DNA of 64,000 nucleotides from Blattamonas nauphoetae. Lineage: Eukaryota > Preaxostyla > Oxymonadida. Shown here in pieces: positions 1 to 10,608 of this stretch. The stretch is taken from positions 1 to 64,000 of the forward strand of contig JARBJD010000362.1 of assembly GCA_033064195.1 (NCBI GenBank), read 5' to 3'. Numbering within the stretch: the first letter of the stretch is position 1; each line of letters opens with the position of its first letter. The notes below the pieces were generated by a model. That model did no database searches and was not told the origin of the DNA. It was given only the letters and a program-made list of their open reading frames with translations. A program made the translations under genes and the position numbers.

Positions 1-801
1 TCTCAACCCGTTCAGGTTTACGAACAAGATGAAAAATCCCCAATCCACACAACACTCGCTGATGCCATGCTTTGCGCAGCGGACGCAACGACCCACGCTC
101 ATCACACCCGATAAGTATGCGATACGAAGCATGTAGAGTCGAGAGATCACTTGCGAATCCCCAACCCGCCTCAGTTCGGACACAGCTTCTTCCACCACCT
201 CCTCCACCTGTCCATCTCAACCAATCACTCTCACAAAGTCATTCATCAAATAATTTCTCACCGAGAGGGGGGTCTGTAGAAGAGCAAAAGATAATGGGAA
301 GATTGCTGGATAGGATTCTTCTTTGGGAAGCTGTTTTGTGGGAGGACTTTGATTACCTCCGGCGCTTTATGGGAATGGAAGGATGTGGAGGTCCCCAACA
401 GACTTCGTCGTCTCAAGCCGGCTCCACCTTTCATCAGTTCACCGGAAGAGATGGCTGCGCACACATCACTTCTCGAGGAGGACAGTTGGATGACGACAAT
501 CGATATACCATCAACATATGGGTCGAAATTATTCGCTTTCAAGAAAAGTTCGATCGAATTTCTCCGAACCCATATTATTCATTTTTTGAATTTCTCCGTA
601 TCACCCCTTTCGATCAAAGTGTTTTTTGTTGAATAAGGATAATTTGAGCATAATCAGCCACAATTTCACACTAAGAAGTCCTGCTGGGAACCCAATCCTG
701 CTTCCAGGTTCATCAAGGATGCCGAAAAGGTCATCCAGGAGGAGAGGGCTGACCCCGTTCAACTCTGTGAAGAGCCTGGCGGAGAAAGTCAGGTATCTTG
801 A
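1..801 (+). CDS. Hypothetical protein, 3' part (starts before the window)
   Basis: With TGA as the only stop, the frame beginning at base 1 stays open for 266 codons and ends at TGA 799-801. It crosses TAA or TAG at 112, 277, 292, 634 and 640. The last stretch (about 330-798) reads like real protein, with a charged, Pro-rich section around SSPEEMAAHTS and a C-terminus containing FIKDAEKVIQEERADP. The first third is His-rich and less convincing. I recognise no domain. The tail of the minus-strand gene at 820-3099 comes within 20 bp of it. An open frame of this length can arise by chance about once in a hundred frames when TGA is the only stop, so the call rests on composition and on Gln fitting the TAR positions. 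Confidence 0.35.
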
Positions 802-819
802 TGTGAAATGGTGAAGTGA

Positions 820-3099
820 CTAACTCAAATCGATGATCGGTGAAGTGTGTGAAGTGGTGTTTCTATGAGGAGAAGAGAAAGAATTATGAGAAGGTAATGA
901 AGGAAGGGAAGGTAAGGAAGGAAGGGAAGTCAATGAAGGAACTGAAAAGTATGTATGAACGGAAGGGATAGAAGGAACGGAAGGGGATGAAAGAACTGAA
1001 GGGAGAGAAGGAACAGAAGGCAATGAAGGAACAGAAGGGAGAGAAGGAACGGAAGGTAATGAATGAACGGAAGGGAAAGAAGGAACTGAAGGGAGAGAAG
1101 GAACAGAAGGTAATGAAGGAACTGAAGGTGAAGGAAGAGAAGGTAATGAAGAAAGAGAACTGAATCTTGAAGAAGTTACAGAAAAAAAGTAATCCGACAG
1201 GCACGTGTGCACTATCGGAGTGTCCTCCGCCCTCTCGTAGACAGCCCTCTCTTTGTTGTCGACAGCCTGCTTCTCGTGCGTGGACACGATACAGCAGAAA
1301 CTGTCTTCGCCCTCACTCACCAGGGCTGCTGTGAGTGTGGCCCCTTGGCGCCGGAAGCCAAGGTACTGCTTCATCCCATCCACCCTCAACATGGTAAACT
1401 TGTGAGTGGATGGGAACTGAGTGTGCCTATGGAAAGAATATATGAAAATAAAAAACAAACTTGTGGAAGCAGTGACGGGTCTGATGGCCATCTGTGGTGT
1501 GGACCTGGCCAGATAGTCCGTGTGTGAAAAAATCAAATAAAGAGTCTGAAGACGTAATAGGAGAAACTAAATGATGATCAACATAATTTGTGAGAAAACC
1601 AAACTCAGAGTCACACACGTTTTTTCCGTGCTGCTCTGAAAATAAAGAGTATGTAACAGTTTTTCTCCGAAGGGGAGAATGCTTGGACGAAAGTAAGAAA
1701 CCTAAGAAATACTGGTTGCGAAAGTGCGGGCCAGCATCTGTAAAAATAAAAATATTCTTTTGATGAACATAATCTTGCATGTCGAGAACATCTGAAAGAC
1801 ATTCTTCGACGAAGCGGTGATCGTGTGTAGTGATGGGAGACAGAAAGTTGTGATGTGTTAAAATTAATTGGTTGTGATGTGAGTGATATACCGAAATGCA
1901 TAAATGCGAAACGGAAGTATTAACGAAAAAGTCATGACCAATCTGGTCACGAGATAAAGGAAGATGCCAATTTTCTGTAAAATCAAGAACGATGACCAAA
2001 GAGTCATCGGTGAGGTGAGATATTGTCTTGTTGTAAAAATCGCGTTGTTTTTGTGCGATAATCTTGTGTTTTTTTATTTCTTCTATTTCTTTTTTTTCTT
2101 TTTCTGGTATCTGTTTGTTTTGTGATGCCAGAGTTTTATGTTTTTTTTCTAGGAAATCACCGCGAGCACATACACTGCATAGGTCCGTCCGACATTCTGG
2201 TTTCCTCAGGAATCTTGTTTTTCGGCAAAATGTTGAGTAATGCATCGTGGTCTTTCCTTCTTCCTTTAATTTGTTGTATAAGTCTTTTTTTGTTGTATGG
2301 AGTAATCTTTTTTCTGGTTTTTGTTTTGTTTTTGTTTGTTTTTGTGTTTTCTTTGGGCTTTGTTGAGTGCGATTGTCAAATGAAGAGGTGGTATTGTTGG
2401 TGCCAGCTGTCAATATTGGACTTGGAGGGCAGATAAAATCTACGTCGCTCTCGTCTAAGGTATCTTCTATTGTCTTCTCTAAATTTAACAAGTTGAGAGA
2501 GAATAAGGACAAACTTTGTTTTTTCTGTTTCTTCTTTCCGAGCCTTTTTTGATTTTTGCAGCTTGGTGCGGTATTTTCGATTATATCGTTCATCAATTGA
2601 CTGCCTTCTTCGATTAAGAAATCCTGAGACGAATGCTGAAGAAAAAGGGAGAAACAAACGGCTTTTATTTGTCTTTGATGCTGAGGAGGAGAGTGAATCG
2701 TTTGTGATTCAGTATCGTATAAGGACTTTGCGTAGTAATACTGATTTTCAGTTATTTTGAATCCGAAGTCTTTGGCCTCTTCGAAGCTGCAGGCCTGGCT
2801 CACGCATTGCAGCAACTTTATACTGTCCCCGCGTTCAAGCTGTTTATGCAATTGCGACAGGTTTTGGAGCAATTGAGTAAAGTATGCTGAAAGAAATGAG
2901 GTTCAATGAGAAGAATAAGTCACAGACCGGAGTAATGGTTGAGAATTTTCTTTCTAATCGGTATCATTTCGTTCCGACTATTGAGTGCGCTGAGGAGAGG
3001 CGCCGCGGGTTCGTCTTCACAGAGTTCGCTGAGAAGCTTGAAAATGCTTTGGCCGTGTCCACTCCTTGTTGATTTAGCTCTTCTAAAGTATTCGTCCAT
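820..3099 (-). CDS. DDE-type transposase-like protein, 3 exons
   Basis: Read on the minus strand from ATG 3099, with introns at 2887-2927 (41 bp) and 1427-1460 (34 bp); both are GT-AG and keep phase. A Lys-rich, AT-rich N-terminal half contains a Cys motif (CRTDLCSVCARG). It is followed by VLDFTENWHLP, IFTDAGPHFRNQ and SEQHGKNVCDSEFG. These correspond to the spaced Asp and HGK..CD..G motifs of a family of transposon-derived proteins widespread in animals and protists; I do not know its superfamily name with certainty. After the second intron the frame continues as FRRQGATLTAALVSEGED and then enters the Ser/Pro/Leu repeat. The 3' end is unclear, because the frame reaches TAG at 820-822 and would read on as Gln. 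Poly-Lys codon use makes the gene poorer in GC than its neighbours. I found no terminal repeats. Confidence 0.6.
838..1150. repeat. Purine-rich minisatellite (gaaggaac/gaagg units)
   Basis: About 310 bases made almost wholly of interleaved units such as GAAGGAACAGAAGG and GAAGGAACTGAAGGGAGA, in registers of 9-15 bases. The repeat keeps a reading frame on the minus strand, where it codes for about 80 residues of PSLPSVPS-type repeat. It may be the C-terminal tail of the transposase-like protein or a tract that expanded beyond its end. Confidence 0.8.
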
Positions 3100-3252
3100 T
3101 TGAGTTGATTTATCAATGGGTAATTGAGAATAGTGAGGAATGACGTGTTAATCCCATATTCTCTTCTTTGATCCAGCGTCCACGCTCCCTCCCCACTCCT
3201 TGGTCCTCCCACAATAACATTCCCACTTCTTGTCCCTCGCTCGGACGCTCCA

Positions 3253-3463
3253 TCATCTGATTTTACAGTACCAACGCATTTGAACTGGTATCTCATTTTC
3301 TTTTATTGTTGGACTTTTATCTCTGTTTTCCGAATCATCAGACACTCTGAGAACAATAATATCACCGTCTGAAACAATGTAAGGTTTCGAAGTCAAAAGT
3401 CTCGACAACTGATGTGACTCTCGAGTTGCTCAAGTGTACGTTCATCCATTTAACTCTTATCAT
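3253..3463 (-). CDS. Possible small two-exon ORF
   Basis: ATG at 3463, a 24-base first exon, a possible 31-bp GT-AG intron at 3409-3439, and a 52-codon second exon ending in TGA 3253-3255. The second exon reads like protein (SKPYIVSDGDIIVLRV, then SPTIKENEIPVQM). It lies directly upstream of the transposase-like gene on the same strand and might be an extra 5' exon or a small separate gene. The opposite strand also has a plausible open frame here, so support is weak. Confidence 0.2.
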
Positions 3464-3746
3464 TTTCTTTGACGCAAACATTTCTGTCGATGAGTCTTCG
3501 CCATTTTTTCTATGATTTATCACTTTTTCTAGAATATCATTTCTCTTTCTTTCCTATCATTGACTTCTTCAATCCTTTCTTAATTCTAGACAACAGTCTC
3601 GTGAGAAATGCATTGACAGCGAAAAGCACCTCGGTGCTGGAGTGGAGAAACCGTCCCATCAAACACTTCAAGACATGGTTGTTGGAGTTAGGTTCAGGAA
3701 ATACTATTCAGTCAATTCTGCCTCTCCTTGATAGCTTGTGACATTG

Positions 3747-4379
3747 ATGTCACTCACTCACCTCCCACAAGAATTCTATGAGCGGGAAATGCATCTCTTG
3801 GCCCAAAACAGACTATATTTGATGAATATCGTGAAATGGTTGCTGTTCTGTTCGCGTCCGTCGTCTGCTTGAGAAATCTGCGAAGAAAGGCAAATTTCGA
3901 TGGACGCCTACAACCACACCATCATCCACAAGTTTTTCCATCCAGTCGAACCATTTCTGGACTTCATATGCGACAGCTGACACCGAATCACCGAACCCAG
4001 TGCTTCAATTGCGCTCTCCGAGCTTCTTGGGAGGATTTTCCAATATTTGGCGTTCCTGGAAGAGATGACGCAGTTCGTGTTGTCTTCTTCGCTTGCTCTG
4101 ACATGCACAGAATGTCTTGATTGCATCGAAAACGACAGTCTGACTATCTTGGCTCTTTAGGGTGTCATGGATGGTGTCAGAACATGGAAGAAGGACGCTC
4201 CAGCTGTTCGGAAGCGAGGACAACAGATTCTGACCAAACTGTGCGAAGAAGGCCTTTCGGAAGAGTTCGAGCTCCAATCGCAATACAGCCAATCTGACAT
4301 CTACGCACGTCGTGATGTCTTCCTAGGAGCACGGCTGATTCAACATTTTGGTGGGAATATTCCATTTTTGACAGTATGA
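3747..4379 (+). pseudogene. Decayed C-terminal part of a helical-repeat family protein
   Basis: One frame runs from ATG 3747 to TGA 4377-4379 and reads as amphipathic helices (EREMHLLAQNRLYLMNIV, FFHPVEPFLDFIC, SELLGRIFQYLAFLEEM, RGQQILTKLCEEGLSEE, GARLIQHFGGNIPF). This is the style of the alpha-solenoid proteins that oxymonads carry in many copies. TGA codons at 3870 and 3978 interrupt it even under the TGA-only code, and a TAG at 4158 reads naturally as Gln. I therefore call it a decayed copy. It ends 10 bases before the dehydrogenase gene, occupying the place where that enzyme's missing N-terminal coding sequence would be. Sequence from 3500-3740 could hold further damaged exons but I cannot fix them. 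Confidence 0.5.
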
Positions 4380-4388
4380 GCGGACTGA

Positions 4389-5466
4389 ATGCTCTCCCTC
4401 GCTCGTTCTGCAAGCTGGATCAACAAATTCCTCAGGATGTCTCCGCTGCCACATGGGCCGACAGGTACTCACCCTAAATTTGCAGTCACCCGAGGAGCAA
4501 GTCTGTTCGGACCAGTCATGGCTGAATACATCATTGGAGCAACAATCGCCACACATCGCCATATCTACCAACTGAAGCAAATACAGTCGACGGGTGCCTC
4601 TCCCTTCGGTATTGTTGAAAAAGCATCCACGTTTCCGTTGGTGTCCCAGCTGCGTGTTGGAATCCTTGGAGAAACTGGGACGATCGGACAGGACATCACT
4701 CGCCGTATCTACGCACTCGGAGCGACAGTTGTGGGAGCGGGTCGAAAAGAACGGAAAGAGGGCGAAAAATGGCTGCAGAGGCAGGTGGAGAGCGAGTGGG
4801 ACAAGAGACTGCCCAAAGCGAGTGATTCGTTCTCCTCGTTCATCTCGCTGGAAGGCGACGATGCCCAACATCAGAACAAGTTGAGGGCGTTCTTGAAAGA
4901 CCTGGATGTGATTGTCAACGTCCTTCCTTCCACTTCAGAGACCCACTACCTTCTCGGATGGCGACAGATTGAAGGTGTCTTCCTTTCTCTATTTCTCACC
5001 CTCCCATCGTTCTCCTCTCCTCACAGGAACAGATGGATTCACTGAGCCTCTCTCTGTCTGCAAGCCGTCGTCGATTCTGGTGAATGTCGGTCGCGGAATT
5101 GTCATCTGTGAGGCTGCTGTCTGCTCGGCCCTCAACAAGGGATTCATCCGACATGCAAACGTATGCTCTTCCCCCTTTTCAGATATCCTCTCTTTTCTCC
5201 TCAAATGTGTGTTTTATCTTCTCCCCTCCAAGTTGGACGTGTTCGAAGAAGAGCCTCTCCCGCCGACATAAGCGCTGCTCAAACTGAATCCATCGCTCGT
5301 CACTCTCACATCGGACGTGTCGGGCATCCCTCAAAGCGCTGATTGTGTGGAGTCGCTTCTCAATTTCAACATTCCGGAATTTGTCCGCGGAATGGAAAAG
5401 GAAGCGGAAGAAGGAAAGTGGGGGTGGGACTTGCGATGTTTGGTGAATTTGGAGGATGGGTGTTGA
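4389..5466 (+). CDS. D-isomer-specific 2-hydroxyacid dehydrogenase, N-terminally short
   Basis: Three exons (4389-4974, 5027-5160, 5233-5466; introns 52 and 72 bp) give 317 residues ending at TGA. TAA at 5269-5271 must be read as Gln to stay open. The family (glyoxylate/hydroxypyruvate reductase-like, NAD(P)H-dependent reduction of 2-oxoacids) is shown by FGPVMAEYIIGA, the nucleotide-binding region VGILGETGTIGQDI, VIVNVLPSTSETHYLLG, ILVNVGRGIVICEAA with the catalytic Arg, and LDVFEEEPLP. Two oddities stand out. About 60-70 N-terminal residues of the substrate domain are absent. The usual catalytic His motif (PHxSG) reads SDVSG, so the general acid is missing. It may be a fragment of a rearranged gene or a non-catalytic relative. 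The start at ATG 4389 follows an in-frame TGA. Confidence 0.7.
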
Positions 5467-6400
5467 GGGATTTTCCCTCTTTGTTAATGATCTACACTTT
5501 TGAGAATCTTGCTTGATTCACTTCACACTGATCAACCGTGTTTGATATCGCAGTGTCTCTCTCAAAAACGTCCATCGCTTGTGTACTCTCCTTCTGGGTG
5601 ACAATCAGGAAAGCAGAAATGAAATTTCTGACGTTGTCGAAAGATCTAACCACATTGGTGAAGAATGGTCTTCGACTCCTTTTCATTCTTCTATTTCGAA
5701 GGAGGATATCGGAAAATACTCAAATGAAACAGAAAAATCCAAATGAAGTGGGAAGAAGGAGCATTTGAAACTTAAAGCGTGCTGTGTGTGTTGGAGGAGT
5801 TTGGGGAGAAAATAAGGAGATGAAAGGTTGCAAAGTGGTGAGTTGTATTGTCTGTTTATTCTGATCTCGCGATTGGTTGATGTGAGACTGCCGTCTTCCT
5901 GCTTGTTCCTTCGCATTCGGCACTTTTGTTTTCTTTGGGTGTTCGTCGGATGGTGCGTGCCACTTGACAAAAAAACAGCCGCAAACAATCCACAGCAACG
6001 ACTGAGACGGATTGGAGCAAGCTCGGGGCAAATTGACAGAGGCAACCAAGTGCTCAGAATCTGGTTGAGACATTCATGAGAAGGGAAGCGATCTTCCTCC
6101 CAATCTTCGATCCAACTAAAAATAAACCGGCTCCAACCTCGATTCATCATTTACGGGCATTTTTGTTTTCAGTTCACTCCAGATTGGCTGTCCGTGAGGC
6201 GGAGTGAGATCAGAATCTGTCTGCTGCGCTTCTGAACAGCTGAACCTTCATTCTTTCATGGTCTGAATCCATCCATCACGTTCCAAAGGAGTTTGTGCGA
6301 CCTACCATGTTTCTATCTCCAGATAGGACGTTTTCAAGTGGTGATGGGAAAGGTGCTTGTACAAGAAGACAATTTTGGAGATAATGGTGTCTGTGAGTAG
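5467..6400. other. No gene recognised
   Basis: About 930 bases between the dehydrogenase and the damaged gene at 6.4 kb. Both strands have open frames of 80-150 codons, but none carries a motif I recognise. A plus-strand stretch near 6073-6200 (RREAIFLPIFDPTKNKPAP) is faintly protein-like. Confidence 0.4.
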
Positions 6401-7700
6401 CTATTCCATATTATCGTTCGACATCGTTCCTCCTACCAGTGTTGGCTTGGCTGTGAAAGTGAGTGAGTGGATTGTGACGGAAACAGACAATCTGCCTCGC
6501 CCATTGGACAGGATGTGCCACGTTCGCTTGAGCAGAGGCTGGCGGTGTGTAATCTTCTCCCCAGGTCGCTGTTCGATGTTCTTCGCTAAAGATATCGTCT
6601 TGGGTTCCAAAGTCAACAAGATGTGGACTGATGGCACCAAGACGAAAACCAAAAGATGAATGGGTGATTGTGAATGACAGCTGGGCGACATTGGATGAGG
6701 TGACTGGAGAAAAGAGGGTTTTGGGGATGAAGTTGGTCTTTTCGTTTTCGGGTCTTTCCCGAAGTGTGAATGTGTCGCCTGTTTTGATGATGAAATCCTC
6801 ATCGAAGAGTTCAATAGCATCTGCCCCCGTTTTGGACCATCGCTGGAACCGAGATTCGCGGAGGAGGTCAGATCTCCGTTTTTCATTTCGTTGGTTCAGA
6901 ATGGTATCATGTTTCATCATTCAGCTGTTTATCTTTCCGAACTGTTCGGCTATCTGCGTTTCCATGTTGGACATGGTGGTTTGAAGATGGAGTAGCCGTT
7001 CGTTCATTTCATTCATTTGGTTTTCCATCGTCGTTTTGTTTTGAGAGTTGAGATGACAATGTTCTGTGATATGAACCTCACGTGATCCGAGAGCATTCTG
7101 AATCATTGTGACTAAACTGGATGCAATGCTCTGAAAGATAATGGAAGGTGAGGATGAATCGAAAAAGGAACAAACTTTCAATCCAACCGAGCTGTGAGAA
7201 GATACAATATCAAAGAGAATCGACACAAGACCACATGATTCTGCAATCGCACAGCGAGCTAGGAGTTCATCCACATCTGACGAGAAGAGACAATGAGAGA
7301 TGAGAAGAGAGTGGAAAATCAATCCGCTCAAGAAGACTCATCGAGGAATAAAATATCAGACGATGATACAACAGAATAGGGAGATGGGATACTCATGAAT
7401 AACATACCTGATTCCAAAAGTGTCCGAATCTGAGAAAGAATCGGCAAAGTCTCTTTTTCTGAACAATTCCGAAGCGATGAACAATATCCCCGAATCACTA
7501 TTCCTGGATCCACATATACAAGAGATGAAAGAAATGAGGAATCAATGAGATTCATGAACAAAACAGAGGAAGAAAGTGGAAATCTAAATGAAGAGTGTTG
7601 ACGGAAGACACACAATATCAGACAGTGTTGGATGATAAGAAGACAGGGGATCGCATGGGAGAGATGCAGAAGCAGATTCGGCAAGGGTGGACTTTCTGGG
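6401..7700 (-). pseudogene. Helical-repeat / coiled-coil / SPRY-like protein, damaged
   Basis: Minus-strand reading: an exon ending SQIRTLLESG at 7408, a 131-bp GT-AG intron (7277-7407), then SDVDELLARCAIAESCG and a helical segment. A short coiled coil follows (MENQMNEMNERLLHLQTTMSN and on), then a C-terminal domain containing LRESRFQRWSKTGADAI, AQLSFTITHSSFGFRLGAIS and PTLVGGTM. That last region resembles the beta-rich C-terminal domain of the kinase at 34.5-36.5 kb (compare QIVGGTIPVKM there). A TGA at 6921-6923 interrupts the frame between coiled coil and domain, and the end of the domain lies in another frame. I regard it as a decayed or fragmentary member of that kinase-associated family; no kinase domain is visible upstream. 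Confidence 0.5.
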
Positions 7701-8155
7701 CCAAAAAACTCTAAGTAGTGGCAAAAAAGTTGTGCTCGGCGGGAGTCGAACCCCGAGCACAACAGTCGACAGAGGGGTTGGCTACCGCTAGGCCAAACGC
7801 GCCGCACGTTCACTTCCCAAAAATCGGTGTCTTGAAGGGAGAACCGCCATAGATTGTCACTTCACGATAAATCATGATCAATCGCAATGTTTTGAAAAAA
7901 ATTTGTGAAAATATAAGTCATAATGTTGAAATGATTCAAGATAGCGTCAAGACGAAGTGATATAGTTCGCCGATCGACCTCATCAAACATGATCGAATGA
8001 TCGTGACATTCTCTAAGACGATCTCGACAGTATTCTCAACATTTTGAAAATAAAACGTGTTTACATCGATATCCGATAATTTATTACGAGAGAATAGCCT
8101 CGTTGAACAATAAAATCACAACACACCTCGATCACCTTTGGCCCAGAAAGTCCAC
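7687..8155. repeat. 19-bp inverted repeats flanking the tRNA-like element
   Basis: GTGGACTTTCTGGGCCAAA at 7687-7705 is found as its exact reverse complement at 8137-8155, and weaker similarity extends outward past each copy. The 431 bases between hold the tRNA-like element and AT-rich sequence without a gene. They could be ends of a small non-autonomous element or remnants of two inverted gene copies. I see no clear target-site duplication. Confidence 0.55.
7729..7806 (-). ncRNA. tRNA-like Pol III element
   Basis: On the minus strand TGGCCTAGCGG matches the internal A box and GGTTCGACTCC matches the B box exactly, at tRNA spacing. A run of six T (7723-7728) follows as a Pol III terminator. 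A normal cloverleaf cannot be drawn: the 3' part forms an 11-bp hairpin (GTTGTGCTCGG with CCGAGCACAAC) and no 5' acceptor strand matches it fully. It is more likely a pseudo-tRNA or tRNA-derived element than a working tRNA, and I assign no anticodon. Confidence 0.45.
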
Positions 8156-8964
8156 TCGTGCCGCAGATTCAACAGGTTGTCCGCACGAACAGGATGACAT
8201 GAGACTGATTTCAGAGATGAGTAAGATCGTCCCATGAGACTAGTGATTCTGGTGAACTCTTGTTGTTTGGGAAGATCAGAGCACAATGACGATTTCATCA
8301 AACGGTATCTCCTTCTTCTCCTCATCATCATTGTACCATGATTGATCCAGAATACTCTTCATTCGTGAAGTGGATTCCAAAAAAGCAGAATACTGCTGAT
8401 TCTGATGCACAAATCATCATCCATCGTAACAATCAGAGAATCTGCCATGTAATGAAGAATCTGCCATATCTCGTGCCAACCGCCAAACCTATCGAGATTT
8501 TTCAGGAATAGTCGCAACACATCCCACATGCACCGACCAAGAACAAACAAAAACCACACCTCAATCCAAACCAGCCTCGCAACAACGATACGCACAAGAA
8601 GACATCCTCCACTTCACCCAACCCTCCTACAAACCTCAATCTTCCACTTCACTCCTTTCCTCCCGTCCATCTCAACAACCTGCTTCTCCTTGCTCAACAC
8701 CTGAGAATCCTGCGACTCATCTCGCATATCATCCAACTCTCAAGTTGTTCTAACACAAAGTCAGTCTGAGTAGCCACCACGCGGAGAGAAGGATCAGACT
8801 ACGAGGATGCTGTCGAATGAACTGAGAAGGAGTGAAATAGTGAGAGAAGGTGAAGGACGACGAGAAAGAAGAACGAGGACATTGCAGAAGACACGAGAGC
8901 GGATGAGTCACATCACCACAGCGCCTTTTCATCACAACCCTCACGCGACACAATCCTGACCAGG
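8156..8964. other. No gene recognised
   Basis: About 800 bases with short open frames on both strands and no recognisable motif. The plus strand near 8590-8750 reads as a Leu/Pro/His-rich stretch that could be degraded coding sequence leading into the coiled-coil segment at 8965. Confidence 0.35.
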
Positions 8965-9590
8965 ATGGAATTCGAAGCAGCCACGCAGACAGACAAAGAC
9001 AGTGAGAATGGGAATGAAAAGCGAAGTCCGCCCGCTCTCCGGCTAACCGCTGACAAACCTAGTCTCGTCCTGTCGAGCACGATCATAGCAGACTCGATGC
9101 GAGACGAGCAAGTCGACGATTTCTCACGTTCTGAAGACTCGTTCGTGGCGAGACCGACGCTGCCATCAGATGCAGAAGCGCGAATCGCAACGAAGCTGTT
9201 CACAGTAGCACCAACATCTGAAGAACACAGTCCATCTCCGAATGGATTGGACACTGGTGTCGAACAGCAGATTGGAGCGGACAAGCAGATGATGGAGATG
9301 GTGTGAGAGAATAACACGCGGCTGGAGGAGATATTGGAGGTGACGAAGAGGGAGGTGGATGAGCGGATGGGAATAAACGATGAGAAAAGACATTCCATCG
9401 AGACACTCCACACCAACATTGATCAACTCACGACTGAGCAAGACACACTCCAGACCAACATCACAACAACCGACACTCCCACAACTTCGACAAGTTCGGA
9501 GAAGAAAACGGATCGCATGCGATGCTCTTCACTGACTGTTGCCAACGAGATGACGGATAAACAGAAGAGCTTGTCTGATTGGGTCTCTGC
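8965..9590 (+). pseudogene. Coiled-coil coding segment, broken
   Basis: From ATG 8965 the frame reads an acidic, Ser-rich region (LVLSSTIIADSMRDEQVDD) and then a heptad-like coiled coil (NNTRLEEILEVTKREVDERM, then LHTNIDQLTTEQDTLQTN). TGA at 9304-9306 interrupts it; since TGA is the stop here, this is a real break. At about 9590 the coiled coil runs directly into sequence that belongs to the Aquarius-like helicase pieces, so the junction looks like a rearrangement. No family is recognised. Confidence 0.4.
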
Positions 9591-10453
9591 AAGCCATCCA
9601 TCTCTCGACCCTTCACCATCTCCAACACTGAGCGAAGTCTGGACTGCCACTTTGTGCACATGGAGGCACTTTCATCTGCAACATTGTTCGGAAGGAGCGA
9701 CCGACTGTTCAGAATGCTGCTCTTCGCATCGGCGCTGGATTCGGCCAGTCGCTCTTCCACCGCCTTCTCCGCCTCCACGTGCCCTTCCTCCCGCTCACTG
9801 CACAGGGTATCTGCAAGCCCTCCATCTCTCGACTCCTCACTCGAGTCTATCCCGACCTCACCAACACATCGCGTGTATCACAACCGCCGTTCACCATCTC
9901 CAACGCTGGAGTTGGACTGGACTGCCAGTTTTTGCACGTCGAGGGAGAGGGCGAGGGCGAGGTGGAGCAGGCTGCGTTCTTCATCGAGAACACGGAAGAG
10001 GCTCGCTTTGCTGTGGAGCTGTTCAAATATCTGCGCCTGATCGGCCACCCTCCGCACACCATCTCCATACTCACGCCGTACAACGGACAGCGCGCCCTCA
10101 TCCGCGACATCGTTCAGAGGGAGTGTGCTGCTCACAAGGACTTCGGAAGGCCTCACAAAATCACAACCATCAGCTGCTTGCAAGGGTGCAAGGACGACAT
10201 CATCATTCTCTCGCTGGTCAGAACAACCAACCCAGGCCGACTGTCCGAGCAGACAGAGATTGTGGGAGCTGCGCTGAAGAGGGTGTTGGGACCGATTATT
10301 ATGAAGGCCAACGCACTTGTCATCGAGCCCACAGAGAAGTTTGAGGGGCACGAGAGGCTGACGACACAGCCAGCAGATCAGCAACGTATTCAGTTTATGA
10401 AAAATTCGGCGCAACTAGCGAAGATTAACAGTGTTCTGATGGGAGCGCGATAA
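9579..10453 (+). pseudogene. AQR: Aquarius (intron-binding helicase) C-terminal fragment, rearranged
   Basis: The frame from about 9779 to TAA 10451 matches the C-terminal helicase half of Aquarius/EMB-4/Cwf11, the SF1 RNA helicase that binds introns in the spliceosome. Recognisable parts are TAQGICKPSISRLLTRVYPD, NAGVGLDCQFLHVE, ISILTPYNGQRALIRDIV, a Q-motif-like TTISCLQGCKDDIIILSLVR, and the C-terminal QRIQFMKNSAQLAKIN. Helicase motif VI (normally VALSRAR) and the segment after it are missing. A shortened copy of the same region lies just upstream (9579-9665: GLCKPSISRPFTISN and LDCHFVHME), so part of the gene was duplicated with a deletion. No complete helicase is present and I expect an intact copy elsewhere. 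Confidence 0.65.
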
Positions 10454-10608
10454 GACAATCACTTCACAGGAACAATCATCGGTTTTCAGGTTTCTGTCCA
10501 ATCTGAGATTGGGAGACAATTATGGACGAAAAAAGAGTATGAGTGAAATGAAGAACTATGAAAATCGGCGGGAAATGAGGATTGAAGAGCTGATGGCAAA
10601 TAATGAAG

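Noticed and set aside
838-1150. CRISPR-like array
   Set aside because: Units are contiguous and purine-rich with no unique spacers; it is a minisatellite.
1207-1527. Plus-strand 106-codon frame across the transposase exon 3
   Set aside because: The minus strand has a spliced, phase-consistent reading with better protein character.
3870-3980. TGA read as an amino acid (Trp or selenocysteine)
   Set aside because: Confident genes all stop at TGA, and the two TGAs here lie in a degraded gene copy.
9200-9780. Minus-strand open frames opposite the coiled-coil and helicase pieces
   Set aside because: The plus strand carries the recognisable motifs.
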